Positions 8,862 through 18,161 of a DNA stretch of 64,000 bases are shown here, in pieces. This DNA comes from Paulinella micropora (taxonomy: Eukaryota > Cercozoa > Imbricatea > Euglyphida > Paulinellidae): the NCBI GenBank assembly GCA_019918135.1, contig WBZZ01005577.1, positions 107,501 to 171,500 of the forward strand, written 5' to 3'. The position numbers were made by a program, and so were the translations under genes. How positions within the stretch are numbered: position 1 is the first letter of the stretch; each line of letters opens with the position of its first letter. The notes under the pieces were generated by a model that did not search any database, had not been told where the DNA came from, and saw only the letters and a list, made by a program, of their open reading frames with translations.

Positions 8862-10319
8862 ATGCCAACTCAACACGGAGGTGAACTAGACTTTTCTAGA
8901 ACTGACTCCATTAGTGCTTCTTATCGTTTGAATAAACTAACTCCGCGAGAAGGTGCGGGAACTATTACTGTTACTACCGCAGGAGGACAAGAAAGCAACT
9001 TTGACCTTATCAGCAGGCCATTTAACTTAGCCCGCTCTGTTTTGAGTTTTACTTATGCCCCACCAGCAATTGCCGCAAACTATAACAAATGCTATATGGA
9101 TTGTCTGGCTCCTATTAGACAAATTCAACTTCAAACCCGTAGCGGTGTTTATCTGTGCGATGTAAATGAAGTTGGTAATTTTACCAAAATTGTTTGGAAG
9201 GCTGAAACTTCTATGAAAGACTTTCTGACACTTGAAAACCACGATAATGGAAGTGGTGCGGGATGTATGCTTCAAAAGTGTAATGCTGGAAAGATTGTTA
9301 TCGGTAGTAGAGCAGAAAGGCGAGCAATTGATGCTGCAGTAGCCTACGATACTGTTAGAGACGCAATTCAAACATACTACAAAGTGCCTAGTGTAAATGC
9401 TCGTCGCCACGACGATTCCGCTCTATCTGATGGCACTGCTGGAACCTATAGCCTTGTTAATGTTGAATATAATGAGGCTAAGTATTTCTCTGGTGGTGCG
9501 GCTACTTCTGCTGAGCCTTCTATCGCTGTTAAGATTAATCTCGGTATGCTTTACAATACCATTTTCGCTCTTGATAAGACTATTATGTTTCCAGAGATTT
9601 TGAATATGCGTATTGTATGGCAACAGACCCCTAAAATTTATTATTACAATAACGATGCTTCGTCACCGGGTGGAGGAGTGCTTGTTGCTGCCGCTGGTAA
9701 TGTAAGTGTTTCTAGTCTTAACTTGTTCCTTGCCGTAGAGACTAATCCCGATGTCATTCAATCAATTCAACAAAAGGTGGCGAGTCCTGAGGGTATGAGT
9801 TTTAATGTTGATTATCCTTATGTTTATAAAAATTCCATTGCTCAATCAACTACACAAAACATTATTCTCCGCTTTGATAGGGGGCATGGTAAAAGGTTGA
9901 AGAAAATTTATCACACAGTTTTTAACAACACCGAAAACAAGAATACCGCTTATGATATTGATAACAGAGCAACCGCTAAGACTACCAGTTTCCACACCAC
10001 ACTTGACGGGGCACGACTTCAGGAATTTGAAATATTTCCCGCTAGTTTTGAAGATTATATGTGCTTGAAACCTAAACTTGAAGGTTCTGTTTTGATGAAT
10101 TCAAATGTGTATCAATACAACTGGTTCTGGGTTGATACTTGGGATAATACCCGCCCGCTGTGGAGCAAAGACCAACATGAAGTTAGTGGGCTTGACCTTT
10201 CCAATGAGAGACGATGGGAGTTCATTAGCACTACACAGAATAATGCTCATCAGCATGTAAGTGTAGCAATCACTCAGCGGGAGGTTCAGGTTAAGGCAAA
10301 TATAATTTCCATTTCATAA
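8862..10319 (+). CDS. Major capsid protein, double jelly roll type
   Basis: 485 residues, intact. It lies directly downstream of penton, the usual virophage/Polinton order, and is about the right length for a double jelly roll MCP. Conserved landmarks shared with elements 2 and 3 are NLARSVL.FTY near the N-terminus, DPNVI/NPDVI before the middle, YNWFHVDTWD or YNWFWVDTWD near the C-terminus, and ER(R)(Y/W)E. Elements 2 and 3 lack the first ~45 residues. The assignment rests on gene order, length and overall pattern, not on a structural search. Confidence 0.8.
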   Translation: MPTQHGGELDFSRTDSISASYRLNKLTPREGAGTITVTTAGGQESNFDLISRPFNLARSVLSFTYAPPAIAANYNKCYMDCLAPIRQIQLQTRSGVYLCDVNEVGNFTKIVWKAETSMKDFLTLENHDNGSGAGCMLQKCNAGKIVIGSRAERRAIDAAVAYDTVRDAIQTYYKVPSVNARRHDDSALSDGTAGTYSLVNVEYNEAKYFSGGAATSAEPSIAVKINLGMLYNTIFALDKTIMFPEILNMRIVWQQTPKIYYYNNDASSPGGGVLVAAAGNVSVSSLNLFLAVETNPDVIQSIQQKVASPEGMSFNVDYPYVYKNSIAQSTTQNIILRFDRGHGKRLKKIYHTVFNNTENKNTAYDIDNRATAKTTSFHTTLDGARLQEFEIFPASFEDYMCLKPKLEGSVLMNSNVYQYNWFWVDTWDNTRPLWSKDQHEVSGLDLSNERRWEFISTTQNNAHQHVSVAITQREVQVKANIISIS

Positions 10320-10412
10320 ACTGCCAAAACAAAAAGTTTAAAAAATTTAGATTTTATTTTTTTTCCATTCAATATAACACATTCGTTTTTGAGGTAGTCA
10401 AAAACAAAAACA

Positions 10413-11639
10413 ATGACTACTCACCAGAGAAATTTAATCGCACAAAATCCAGACGGAGAATTTATAAATGTCAGTGTTGGATACGATGGCGATATTGAAA
10501 CAAATAATTCAAAAACCGCTTTTGGCGAAGCAGTAGTAGGTCAATTAACACCAGTATTACAAGAAATCTTTCCATATACCATTAATACTAGGATATGGAC
10601 AAAAACAGAAACAAAATCGTCTGTGTCATTTTTGAATAATATGGCTGAATTGAAAACAACAGCGGATGCTACGGCAGATGCTAGACTGGTAAGTAAAAGG
10701 AGAATAAAATATAGAACTGGAATGGGTGTCCTAGCCCGCTTTACTGCTCTATGGACAACGGATGATACAAAAGATTACTATTCATATATTGGAATAGGAA
10801 ATGATCTCGTTGATGGATTTTATTTTTACAAAGATCAAGCAGGAATAAGTATTGCACATTGTAAAGGAGGTGCCGCAGTTTATATTGACCAAGAAGAATG
10901 GGACGACCCTTGCGATGGAACTTCGGCTATGCCAAACTTAGACTGGAGTAAAGGAAATGTATTTCAAATTCAATTTCAATATTTAGGTTTTGGTGCTATT
11001 AAGTTTTATATTGAAAATCCCATTACGGGATTATTTCAATTAGTTCATATGATTGACTATGCTAATAATGGTGTAAGCCTGCGAAATACGACATTACCTT
11101 TTACAGCGGTAATTAGAAATGATGCAAAGACTGGAATACAAACTCTTAAAACAGCGAGTGCTAGTTTATTCATTGAGGGTTCTAATACTATTAATACGAG
11201 TATAACGAATACTGCGGAAGGGACTGAAGTAGGTAATATAACTGAAAGCCCCATTTTGAGTATCAGGAATAAAGCACTATTCAATAATAGCCTAACCAAC
11301 TATTCAAATGTCTTTCCTTCCTGGGTAAGTATTACAAATGAAGATACTAAGTCAAATGTCGTCAGAATGGTATTGAATGGGACGCTAACAGGGGCTGGTT
11401 TTGCTGATGTTGATGCCACAACTTCAATCGTAGATACAGACACAAAAGCGACAGCCATCGCCAACGGAACGGCAATTTTTAAGATTTATGTAAATGCTGG
11501 CTCTACTCAACAGATTAATCTCAGAACCTACGATATTCAATTAACGCCTAGCGATATTTTAACATTCACACAAAAGGCAGTGTCGGCAGGTAGTGGTGGT
11601 AATATTAATGTTATCGCTAACTTCATAGAAGACCAATAA
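10413..11639 (+). CDS. Beta-rich virion surface protein candidate
   Basis: 408 residues, intact here. It begins with HQRNLIAQNPDGEF, then a long beta-rich region with conserved FQIQFQYLGFGAIKF and WDDPCDG motifs, like the surface or fibre-associated proteins of some large viruses and phages; a LamG/concanavalin-type fold is possible but not proven. A second beta-rich part ends in NFIEDQ. It lies directly after MCP and is conserved in all three elements. Elements 2 and 3 carry frameshifts and stops. A structural role is inferred from position and composition. Confidence 0.6.
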   Translation: MTTHQRNLIAQNPDGEFINVSVGYDGDIETNNSKTAFGEAVVGQLTPVLQEIFPYTINTRIWTKTETKSSVSFLNNMAELKTTADATADARLVSKRRIKYRTGMGVLARFTALWTTDDTKDYYSYIGIGNDLVDGFYFYKDQAGISIAHCKGGAAVYIDQEEWDDPCDGTSAMPNLDWSKGNVFQIQFQYLGFGAIKFYIENPITGLFQLVHMIDYANNGVSLRNTTLPFTAVIRNDAKTGIQTLKTASASLFIEGSNTINTSITNTAEGTEVGNITESPILSIRNKALFNNSLTNYSNVFPSWVSITNEDTKSNVVRMVLNGTLTGAGFADVDATTSIVDTDTKATAIANGTAIFKIYVNAGSTQQINLRTYDIQLTPSDILTFTQKAVSAGSGGNINVIANFIEDQ

Positions 11640-11706
11640 AGCAAAAAAAATTTGATGGAAGAGGATGTAATATCAATCACAAATATTTTTTTTTACCGCA
11701 TCTTTG

Positions 11707-12018
11707 TTAATGAAACTTTACAGCACCTCTTCGTTGCTTACCATACCCCAGTCTTGATGCTACAGCACCAACACTACCAGCGTAAGGCACCCCGACACTA
11801 CTTAATGCTCCCGCAGTCCTTGAGATTAACTTATTACCGCGAAGAAATTTATCAACGGCCATTGCGGTTTTTCCGACCTTTGCCCAGTTAATCTTTCCTC
11901 CCTTTTGCCCACATCCCTTCTTCTTAGTTTTCTTTTTTCCTCCCTTCTGTGGCATTGATGGATTGTATCCGATGTTATATCCTGATGGTTGTGAAATTAT
12001 CACTGGTGATACTGGCAT
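11707..12018 (-). CDS. Small basic core-like protein (adenovirus pX/pVI-like in style)
   Basis: 103 residues. A Lys/Gly-rich N-terminal half contains QKGG and GCGQKGGK, which could be sites for the adenain-like protease. The Ala/Gly/Val-rich second half (RTAGALSSVGVPYAGSVGAVASRLGYG) resembles small membrane-active or DNA-binding virion proteins. It is conserved in element 3, and its C-terminal 53 residues survive fused to the ATPase start in element 2. No database family can be claimed. Confidence 0.55.
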   Translation of the reverse strand: MPVSPVIISQPSGYNIGYNPSMPQKGGKKKTKKKGCGQKGGKINWAKVGKTAMAVDKFLRGNKLISRTAGALSSVGVPYAGSVGAVASRLGYGKQRRGAVKFH

Positions 12019-12083
12019 ATATTAGAAAGATTTTAAAAAAATCTTTCAGCAAAAATAAAAAATAATTCTAAAAATATTATTTT

Positions 12084-12197
12084 GATATTTTATTCACCCG
12101 CTACGCGGTTTCATAAAATATAGTTTTTGCTTTTATGGTTTCGATGTTTGACAATAAACGAGAGTGCGAATAGCACGAAGTGAAATTGTCAAATATC
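12084..12197 (+). repeat. Four-way-junction repeat, unit 4 (degenerate)
   Basis: GATAT/ATATC closing pair; first arm ATTTTAT...ATAAAAT with CCGC/GCGG; the middle arm keeps only its CGATGTT half; last arm TTGACAAT...ATTGTCAA around GTGC/GCAC. The last arm differs from the common TTAGAAT/ATTCTAA but remains paired. It sits at the ATPase 3' end. Confidence 0.65.
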
Positions 12198-13016
12198 ATT
12201 TTAATCTGAAGTCGAAGTTTTTTCTTAACTCATCATCAACACTTGAAACATAAAGAAAATTAAATCGTTCCTTTGTTGCTTTGTGATACTTTTGAAGAAA
12301 GTAATCAAAGTCAAAAGATAAGTCTAAGTGTTTATACACGAGTTCCATTTTGTCCTGAGATTGCCCCGGAAAGATTAATAAATAATCTAACTGCTTAATG
12401 GCTTCTGGCCGTAGGTCGTTCAAATACTGACTAGACATAATAACCTTTGATTTATAGTGTCTGTTCTTTTTAACAAATCACTTACGGACTTGTCTCTTAA
12501 TCCACTCCCTAAATCGTCCAAAACAAAAACAACCTCTGGAGTTATATACTTACTCGGCCTTTCTTTTGCCTCTGCGGCGCTCTGTTTCTTTTTTTCTTCT
12601 TTTCCGAAATAAAGAAATTGTGGCTTCTCTATTTCTTCTTTGTCCTGTTTTACTTCTCCTTCGTGTTGCTCGTCCTGTCTGTTCAGTTTGTCTAACTCAT
12701 AATCAATAACATTTACACCATCTGATTTAAGAAAGGTATATATTGCCATCGGGTTGCCTCTGTTCTTAAAGTGCTTTACCATTGCTTTATAAATGTAGTC
12801 CTTGTGTATGGTTGAAGCAATAATGACAATACGGGTTTTTCTGTCTGTTGTCCGTTTCAGTATTTCAAATAGTGCTGTCGTCTTACCGCTCTTCTTACGG
12901 GCAAGTAGAAATATGTTGGCATACGGCTCATTGAATAAGTTATAACCTTTTGCTTTTTTGTTTCCATCCCCCTCTTGTTTTACTGGCTTCACCTTGACAT
13001 TGTTAATCTTCATCAT
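12196..13016 (-). CDS. Genome-packaging ATPase (A32/FtsK-HerA type), one frameshift
   Basis: About 270 residues. Walker A is ARKKSGKTT near residue 40, Walker B is VVFVLDDLG near residue 180, followed by SSQYLNDLRPEA (sensor-like region). These proteins pump DNA into capsids in virophages, Polintons and NCLDV. The frame breaks near 12470 in a T5 run that is T6 in element 3; one base restores it. It starts directly at the edge of a junction repeat (ATGATG). This is the only nearly complete ATPase in the window: element 2 has lost Walker B and element 3 has lost Walker A. Confidence 0.85.
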
Positions 13017-13163
13017 GATATTTTAGAATTGCGCTTCGTGCTCCGCACTCTCACTTATTCTAAAACATCGTTTTTTTCATTTACAAGAAATTAAATTGTT
13101 TTACGATGTTTGTTGAAGACGTTGTAGATTCGACGAAGTCGAATCGGGTCTGAAACAAATATC
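13017..13163 (-). repeat. Four-way-junction repeat, unit 5
   Basis: On the plus strand: GATATT, TTAGAAT...GTGC/GCAC...ATTCTAA, AACATCG...CGATGTT, TGTT...GATTCGAC/GTCGAATC...AACA, AATATC, all abutting. It lies between the ATPase ATG (13016) and the stop of the 120-aa gene, and so fills the whole intergenic space. Confidence 0.9.
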
Positions 13164-13524
13164 AGCCTAGAAATTCTAGGCACAAAACAATTCGGCCTGC
13201 TAAATTTCCTGTGTCAGTATTTCCGCTGTCGGTTTCAAGGACTTTAAATGTATATTGTCCGTCTGTCCATCCTACAACACCCAAATTATAACCGAGATTT
13301 GAAATGTTTGCTGTAGTGCTGTCTGCAAATGTTCCAATAATTCCAATTCTATCCATGTAAAGAATTCTTGTTTTTGTCTCTGTCTGGTCGTTCATATAGT
13401 GGATAAATTTTACATTCATTTTGGTGGGTGTGAATGACATTTGAATATTTTTATTAAATGTTTTGCTTCCTCCAGCAAAATCATTGCTCAGAAAAATAAT
13501 CTTTTGGTATTTGAACTCACTCAT
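13162..13524 (-). CDS. 120-residue beta-rich protein, unknown
   Basis: Conserved at high identity in element 2 (32782-33144). Predicted mostly beta: KYQKIIFLSNDFAGGSKTF, then FIHYMNDQTETKTRILYMDRIGI, and a Gly-rich end. No signal peptide, no Cys pattern. Its 3' end abuts a junction repeat shared with the ATPase start, so it is likely co-expressed with the packaging and structural genes. A minor virion protein is a guess. Confidence 0.6.
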   Translation of the reverse strand: MSEFKYQKIIFLSNDFAGGSKTFNKNIQMSFTPTKMNVKFIHYMNDQTETKTRILYMDRIGIIGTFADSTTANISNLGYNLGVVGWTDGQYTFKVLETDSGNTDTGNLAGRIVLCLEFLG

Positions 13525-13551
13525 AAATTATATAATATATGATATAAAAAA

Positions 13552-13806
13552 ATGATTTTAATATTCTTGTTTATGTGGTCTGTGTTAGGTCGGACTGCCT
13601 GCGACTTTTACTCGCGGGTCAGTGAGAAAAAAAATGAGAGTTGTGCTTATTGTATAAAGCAAGGGGTAGATACGGGGTTTAAGTGTGTTTTCATAAATAA
13701 TGGAAATAATATGTGTCGTAGTTTTGATGAGGCACTGCCTTTAATGTGTGCGGATGATAATAGATGGTATATGACACATTTATACGAGTGCTTACTTCTT
13801 ATTTGA
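13552..13806 (+). CDS. Secreted Cys-rich protein, PSI-like
   Basis: 84 residues. It starts with a short hydrophobic signal peptide (LIFLFMWSVLGRTA), then ACDFYS, ESCAYC, FKCV, MCRSF, LMCAD and YEC: seven cysteines in a spacing that recalls PSI or similar small disulphide domains. Element 2 has a diverged homologue (33208-33459) with the cysteines kept. It is the only plus-strand gene in a minus-strand cluster, and its end overlaps the membrane protein gene on the other strand. A secreted or ER-lumen protein in a capsid-encoding element is unexpected. Confidence 0.6.
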   Translation: MILIFLFMWSVLGRTACDFYSRVSEKKNESCAYCIKQGVDTGFKCVFINNGNNMCRSFDEALPLMCADDNRWYMTHLYECLLLI

Positions 13807-14145
13807 AGAAGGTGATGGAAGGCAAATACCGATAAGCAATGTCAAAATTCCGACATAAGTATTAGCAACCTCACAAGGTAAGTTCTTTTCAGATAGCCTT
13901 ACGATACAAAGGGTTATAATGGAGATAATGATACCCATTTGAAATAAGTATTTAATAAGTCGGCTGTCGGTTGGTCTGTTTTTTATACAACAACAATTCC
14001 AGTTATCTTCCAATTCGTGCTCTATTTTTTTCTCCTCAGTCTTTAGTTCTACTTCAAGAACACGGGATTTTAATTCTGGAGTTAGTTCGCCATCCATATC
14101 CATAATAGGCGGTGGTCTGTGAAGTCTAGTTGTATTATTTGACAT
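13792..14145 (-). CDS. Two-helix membrane protein
   Basis: About 117 residues from the ATG at 14145, which overlaps the fibre stop codon (ATG within AATGTCAAATAA). The N-terminal half is hydrophilic with a Pro-rich start and a WNCCC motif; then come two hydrophobic helices (FQMGIIISIITLCIV and YVGILTLLIGICL). Conserved in element 2 (33448-33789). The overlap suggests translational coupling with the fibre gene. It may be a virion membrane or holin-like protein; unknown. Confidence 0.6.
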   Translation of the reverse strand: MSNNTTRLHRPPPIMDMDGELTPELKSRVLEVELKTEEKKIEHELEDNWNCCCIKNRPTDSRLIKYLFQMGIIISIITLCIVRLSEKNLPCEVANTYVGILTLLIGICLPSPSSNKK

Positions 14146-17100
14146 TATCAATAACGGACACTCTGATTTCTGCTAATTGATTTGCTTGGTCTTGTAGTAT
14201 ATTCATGAGATTATTATTTTGTTTTTCTAAATTAACTACCTTTTCCGCCATGTGTTGAAAAGCACTAACCAATATCGGTATAAAACTTGTATATGTTATG
14301 CCTTCAAGGTAGCCTTCACCATCCTCTGCTTTCATTCCACTTTCAGATACAAATTCTGGAAATATTTTTTTAACTTCATCAGCAATAAATCCGTGGTTCT
14401 TTTGTTCTTTCTTTTCGTCTGATTTCAAATAATATGAACAGCAGTTTATTTTCATAAGTTTCTCACAACAATCCCCGCAGTCTAATGTTTTAATATCTGA
14501 TTTTAATCTCCTGTCCGAGGAGTTTGTCCAAGCACCATTAAGCGGAATATAATTATAACTACCAGACGGCTCGCCAGTAGTAGAGTTTGAAGTAGTCCAA
14601 GCGTGAAGCAAACCAGTAGAAGAAACAATTACTCCATAATTCGTATATCCTCCCGATTTAAAATATAGTTGTGCATCGACGGTAGAAGCGGGTCTTTTTC
14701 GTATGGTTAAAAAACCGCTGGATGCTGTTGGAATGACTACCTCTCCCGATGTATTAATGTTCATCGCCTCAGTGTAAGATATATTGTTTCCCACCGTTGT
14801 TCCTGAATTATAATAAAAAGTGAGTTTTACACCTTTTTGAATTAGAAAGTTAGATGACGCAGAATATGATTTCCAGTTCGTGCCGTCAAAATAAGCATCA
14901 AAACTTAAATTGACATTGTCGTGTGCCCAATTCAATAATTGAAATGTTGGATAAGCATCCGCCGTTGTTATTGCTTGTAAGTGTGCTCCTCCGATATTTG
15001 AAGCCGTTCCGTATATTTCTAAACCACCTGTCGCTCCCACTCCTTTCGTTGAGTTGCCTATGATTATCGGTTTGCCTGATGCTGTTGTTATTTTGTCGCT
15101 TGTTGCCAATGTCGTTGTTGATATCCCCGCATTTGCCGTTATTAATCCACTCGCGGTTACTGTTGTTGTTGATATACTCGCATTTGCCGTGATTAATCCG
15201 CTTGCGGTTAGTGTCGTCGTTGATATCCCCGCGGTTGAAGTAATTGTCGTTCCTGTTATTGTTCCGCCATTTGTTATGTTGTTTGAGTTCATATCCAAAG
15301 CACCATAAAACCGCATACCGCCAGCATTGTTAAAACGGACAATGTCAGACGAAGCACTTTTATTATCCAAAAGTTTTGAAATATAAAGTCCCGCCCCTTT
15401 TACATCAGATGCTACATTCGTAAATACATAACCTCGTTGGTTCGCGGTTCCACTTGTAGCAGTATTTAGAGTAAATAAGAAATACTGATAATCTCCTGAT
15501 GTCTGTGAAAAGAATACATCTCCTCCATTTTGGTTTAATATCCTCGCACCATTATATGTGATATTTCCTCTATTAGTGATAGTTTGATTATTAAAATCGG
15601 CGTTGTTCGTTAAAGTTAGATATTTTATCACAGTGCTCGCCCCATTAAATGTTTTGCTTCCTGTTATGGTTTGGTCTGTTGATAGTTTTACATTTTGCCC
15701 GTCCAATGTGTCCGCATAACCTTTTGTCGCTCCGTCCGTTGCTAATGTCGGAGTTCCAAGGTTGGCTATTTTGCTACTATTACAATCTAGCCCCGAAGCA
15801 TTTACCCAACCGACAATCGTCCCGTCAATAATAAAACTTATTTTTTTCGCAGAAATTTCAAAGTTGTAATATGTTGCAGTTTTCATATCCAAACTAGCAA
15901 TTGACCCGATATTACTGGTAGAATTGAAAACGATAAATGTGCCCTTTGTTGTCGAATTGATTGAATTTCCTGTTATTTCAACACCACTGCTCTTTGTCTT
16001 AATTCCTGCTATGGTTTGGTTTCCTGTTAGTTTCACATTTTGCCCGTCTAATGTATCCACATAACTTTTGTTTGCTCCGTCCGTTGTTGCTGATGGTGTG
16101 GCTAAGTTTGTTATTTTGTTGTTATTCAAAGATAGTGTAGTGCCAGTTGCGGTTATAATTAAAGTATTACCCGAATATAACTCAACATACGACCCCGTTA
16201 TTTGTATCGGATACCAAGTCGCTGTTGCTGTCTTTTGTGCGGCAATCATTCCTATTTTTGTATCAAAGGCTGTGCCAATGCCGTCAAAAGTAGTTGGATT
16301 GGATGAACCACTTACTTCCAAAGTTGATGTAAATTTTTTATTCCCTGCTATGGTTTGGTCTCCTGTTAGTTTAACCACCGAAGTGTCAAGAGTAGAAACA
16401 TCCACACCATCAACAAGATTCACATTTGTTATGCTTTGACTTTTCATATCAATCCCCGCACTAGCATTTATTATACTGCTAAATGTCTTAATACCCGCTA
16501 TGGTTTGGTCTCCTGTTAGTTTAACCACCGAACCATCAACTGCGAGATTAGCGAGATTAACTCCATTATATGTAGAAGCCCCTGAAATAGCATAACCATT
16601 CATATTTAGTCCTCCAGTCATACTTGCTGTGCCGTCTAATCTAAGAAAGGGCGGTGTGGTGTTTCTCCATTGCCCCGTGCTATACATAATCAGTTGATTA
16701 TCTGCTGGAAAGCCTGATATTGTCACATCGCTATGTGTGTCTATACTTCCAGATGCCGTCACCTTATTATTATTATCATTATGCTCAAATATCCATTCAT
16801 CAACACCTTTGTCATTTAGTAAATTAACTCCTGTTATATTCTTCATTCCCATGCTAATATTACCTGTTTCATCCACATTTATCGGAAATGTTTTATTGAC
16901 CCAGTTTATTGAGTTATATGTTAGATAACTATTCATCGCCACTGGTGCAGTAATGACTACATCTGAAAGTGTGTCAATTGAACCAAGTGGTATATTCTTC
17001 CATTTACCTTCTACATCGTTGAAAGTTAAGTATTGTCCACTTGCTTGTGCAAATATGTTTGTGTCTATCAAATTGTATAAACTTGTTTGGTGCGGATTGG

Positions 17101-17461
17101 AAGTATTGCTTCTGTGTTGAGTTGAGGCTTTGACTTCGTCATTATCCCTTACTCGTTGCTATGTGTAGTATAAATTTTTTCCTTCTTTGATATCCGTAGT
17201 TGATTTTAAAGCGAGCCGTGTGTCAAAGCGGTTATCAGTCCAATAATAATTAAGTCCTTCTTTAAGGTCAGTCGTTGATTTTAAAGCGAGCCGTGTATCA
17301 AAGCGATCGTCAGTGTAATAAAGATTTATGGGGTCAGCATCTTCTGGCACTCTGTCTGTATTCAGACCGACTATGTTTGTGTTGGTAAGGTCTAAGTTAA
17401 GTATGTTTAGACTATCAAAAGCCAACTCATTAAGGCCCAGTAATGATTTATATTGGGACAT
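14135..17461 (-). CDS. Long fibre protein with C-terminal S74-type chaperone domain
   Basis: About 1,108 residues with one in-frame TAG (17159-17161) where element 2 has GAG. The N-terminus has YYTDDRFDTRL repeats, then a shaft of many VVKLTGDQTIAGIKTF-type repeats and ISTTTLTASGLITANA repeats, typical of trimeric beta fibres. The C-terminus (SSDRRLKSDIK, then NHGFIADEV) matches the intramolecular chaperone of phage tail spikes (Peptidase_S74), and a coiled coil follows. It probably binds host cells. Element 2 shares the shaft but has a different C-terminal third. The N-terminal 100 codons could also be read as a separate protein if the TAG is real. Confidence 0.8.
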
Positions 17462-17516
17462 TATATAATTAAATATTTAATTTTAAAAATACTAAAATAT
17501 ATTAATCTTAGTATAA
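17462..17516. promoter_or_regulatory. Divergent promoter region, fibre and 174-aa gene
   Basis: 55 bases of nearly pure A/T between two start codons on opposite strands, including ATATATTAATCTTAGTATAA just before the plus-strand ATG. The same block is conserved in element 2 (37109-37172). Short bidirectional promoter by position. Confidence 0.4.
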
Positions 17517-18041
17517 ATGCCGTCTCCCGAAGCAAGTCCTAAGAACTGGGGTAAGGCTGTGGAAAGTATTAAGAGTAAGAAACAGCAAAAGGTAGAAATA
17601 GCAAAAGAGAAATTAGCAAAGTGTAGAAAGGCTTATGTAGGCGATGATGAAGAGATGGAGGAAAAGATAAACCGCATGGCCGAAATGGGTGTTGCAAATG
17701 ATATCATTAATGGAAAAGACCAAGATGATACACCAGAAGAAAGCAGTGATAGCGATGAAGAATGTGATTTTACTGATATCATTGCTGAAAAGATGGCTAA
17801 GATGAAAATAAGAAGAAAGAAAGCGGAAGCAAAGAAGAAAGCAAGTAAAAAGCCTGTGCCTGAGCCTGAACCTGATGATAGCGAAAGCGAAAGTGAAGAA
17901 AGTGAAGAAGAGCCGAAGCCTAAATCTAAGAAAGGAAATGGTAAGAAGTCAAACATATCAGTTAATGTTTATAATCAAGCAGAGAAGCCAAGTAAGAAAG
18001 AAAAAAATAATGATATCGAAAAATGTTTCTTAAAATTTTGA
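17517..18041 (+). CDS. Charged protein with acidic repeats, unknown
   Basis: 174 residues. The N-terminal Lys-rich helix is followed by acidic EESSDSDEE and SESESEESEEE tracts separated by a basic KIRRKKAEAKKK helix, and a conserved end DIEKCFLKF. Conserved in element 2 (37173-37700). No enzyme motif. The charge pattern suggests a nucleic-acid or chromatin-associated protein; its place next to the integrase would fit, but this is inference. Confidence 0.6.
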   Translation: MPSPEASPKNWGKAVESIKSKKQQKVEIAKEKLAKCRKAYVGDDEEMEEKINRMAEMGVANDIINGKDQDDTPEESSDSDEECDFTDIIAEKMAKMKIRRKKAEAKKKASKKPVPEPEPDDSESESEESEEEPKPKSKKGNGKKSNISVNVYNQAEKPSKKEKNNDIEKCFLKF

Positions 18042-18161
18042 TATTTGTTTCAGACTTCGTCTTCAACAAACATCGTCTGCGATTAAATAAAAAAGAAAAA
18101 GATAAAACGATGTTTTAGAATAAGAGAGAGTGCGGAGCACGAAACGAAATTCTAAAATATC
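18040..18161 (+). repeat. Four-way-junction repeat, unit 6 (cleanest copy)
   Basis: 122 bases, all helices abutting: GATATT | TGTT-AGAC-ttc-GTCT-AACA | AACATCG-(AT-rich linker)-CGATGTT | TTAGAAT...GTGC-gga-GCAC...ATTCTAA | AATATC. It runs from the last base of the upstream coding frame to the integrase ATG at 18162. Confidence 0.95.
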
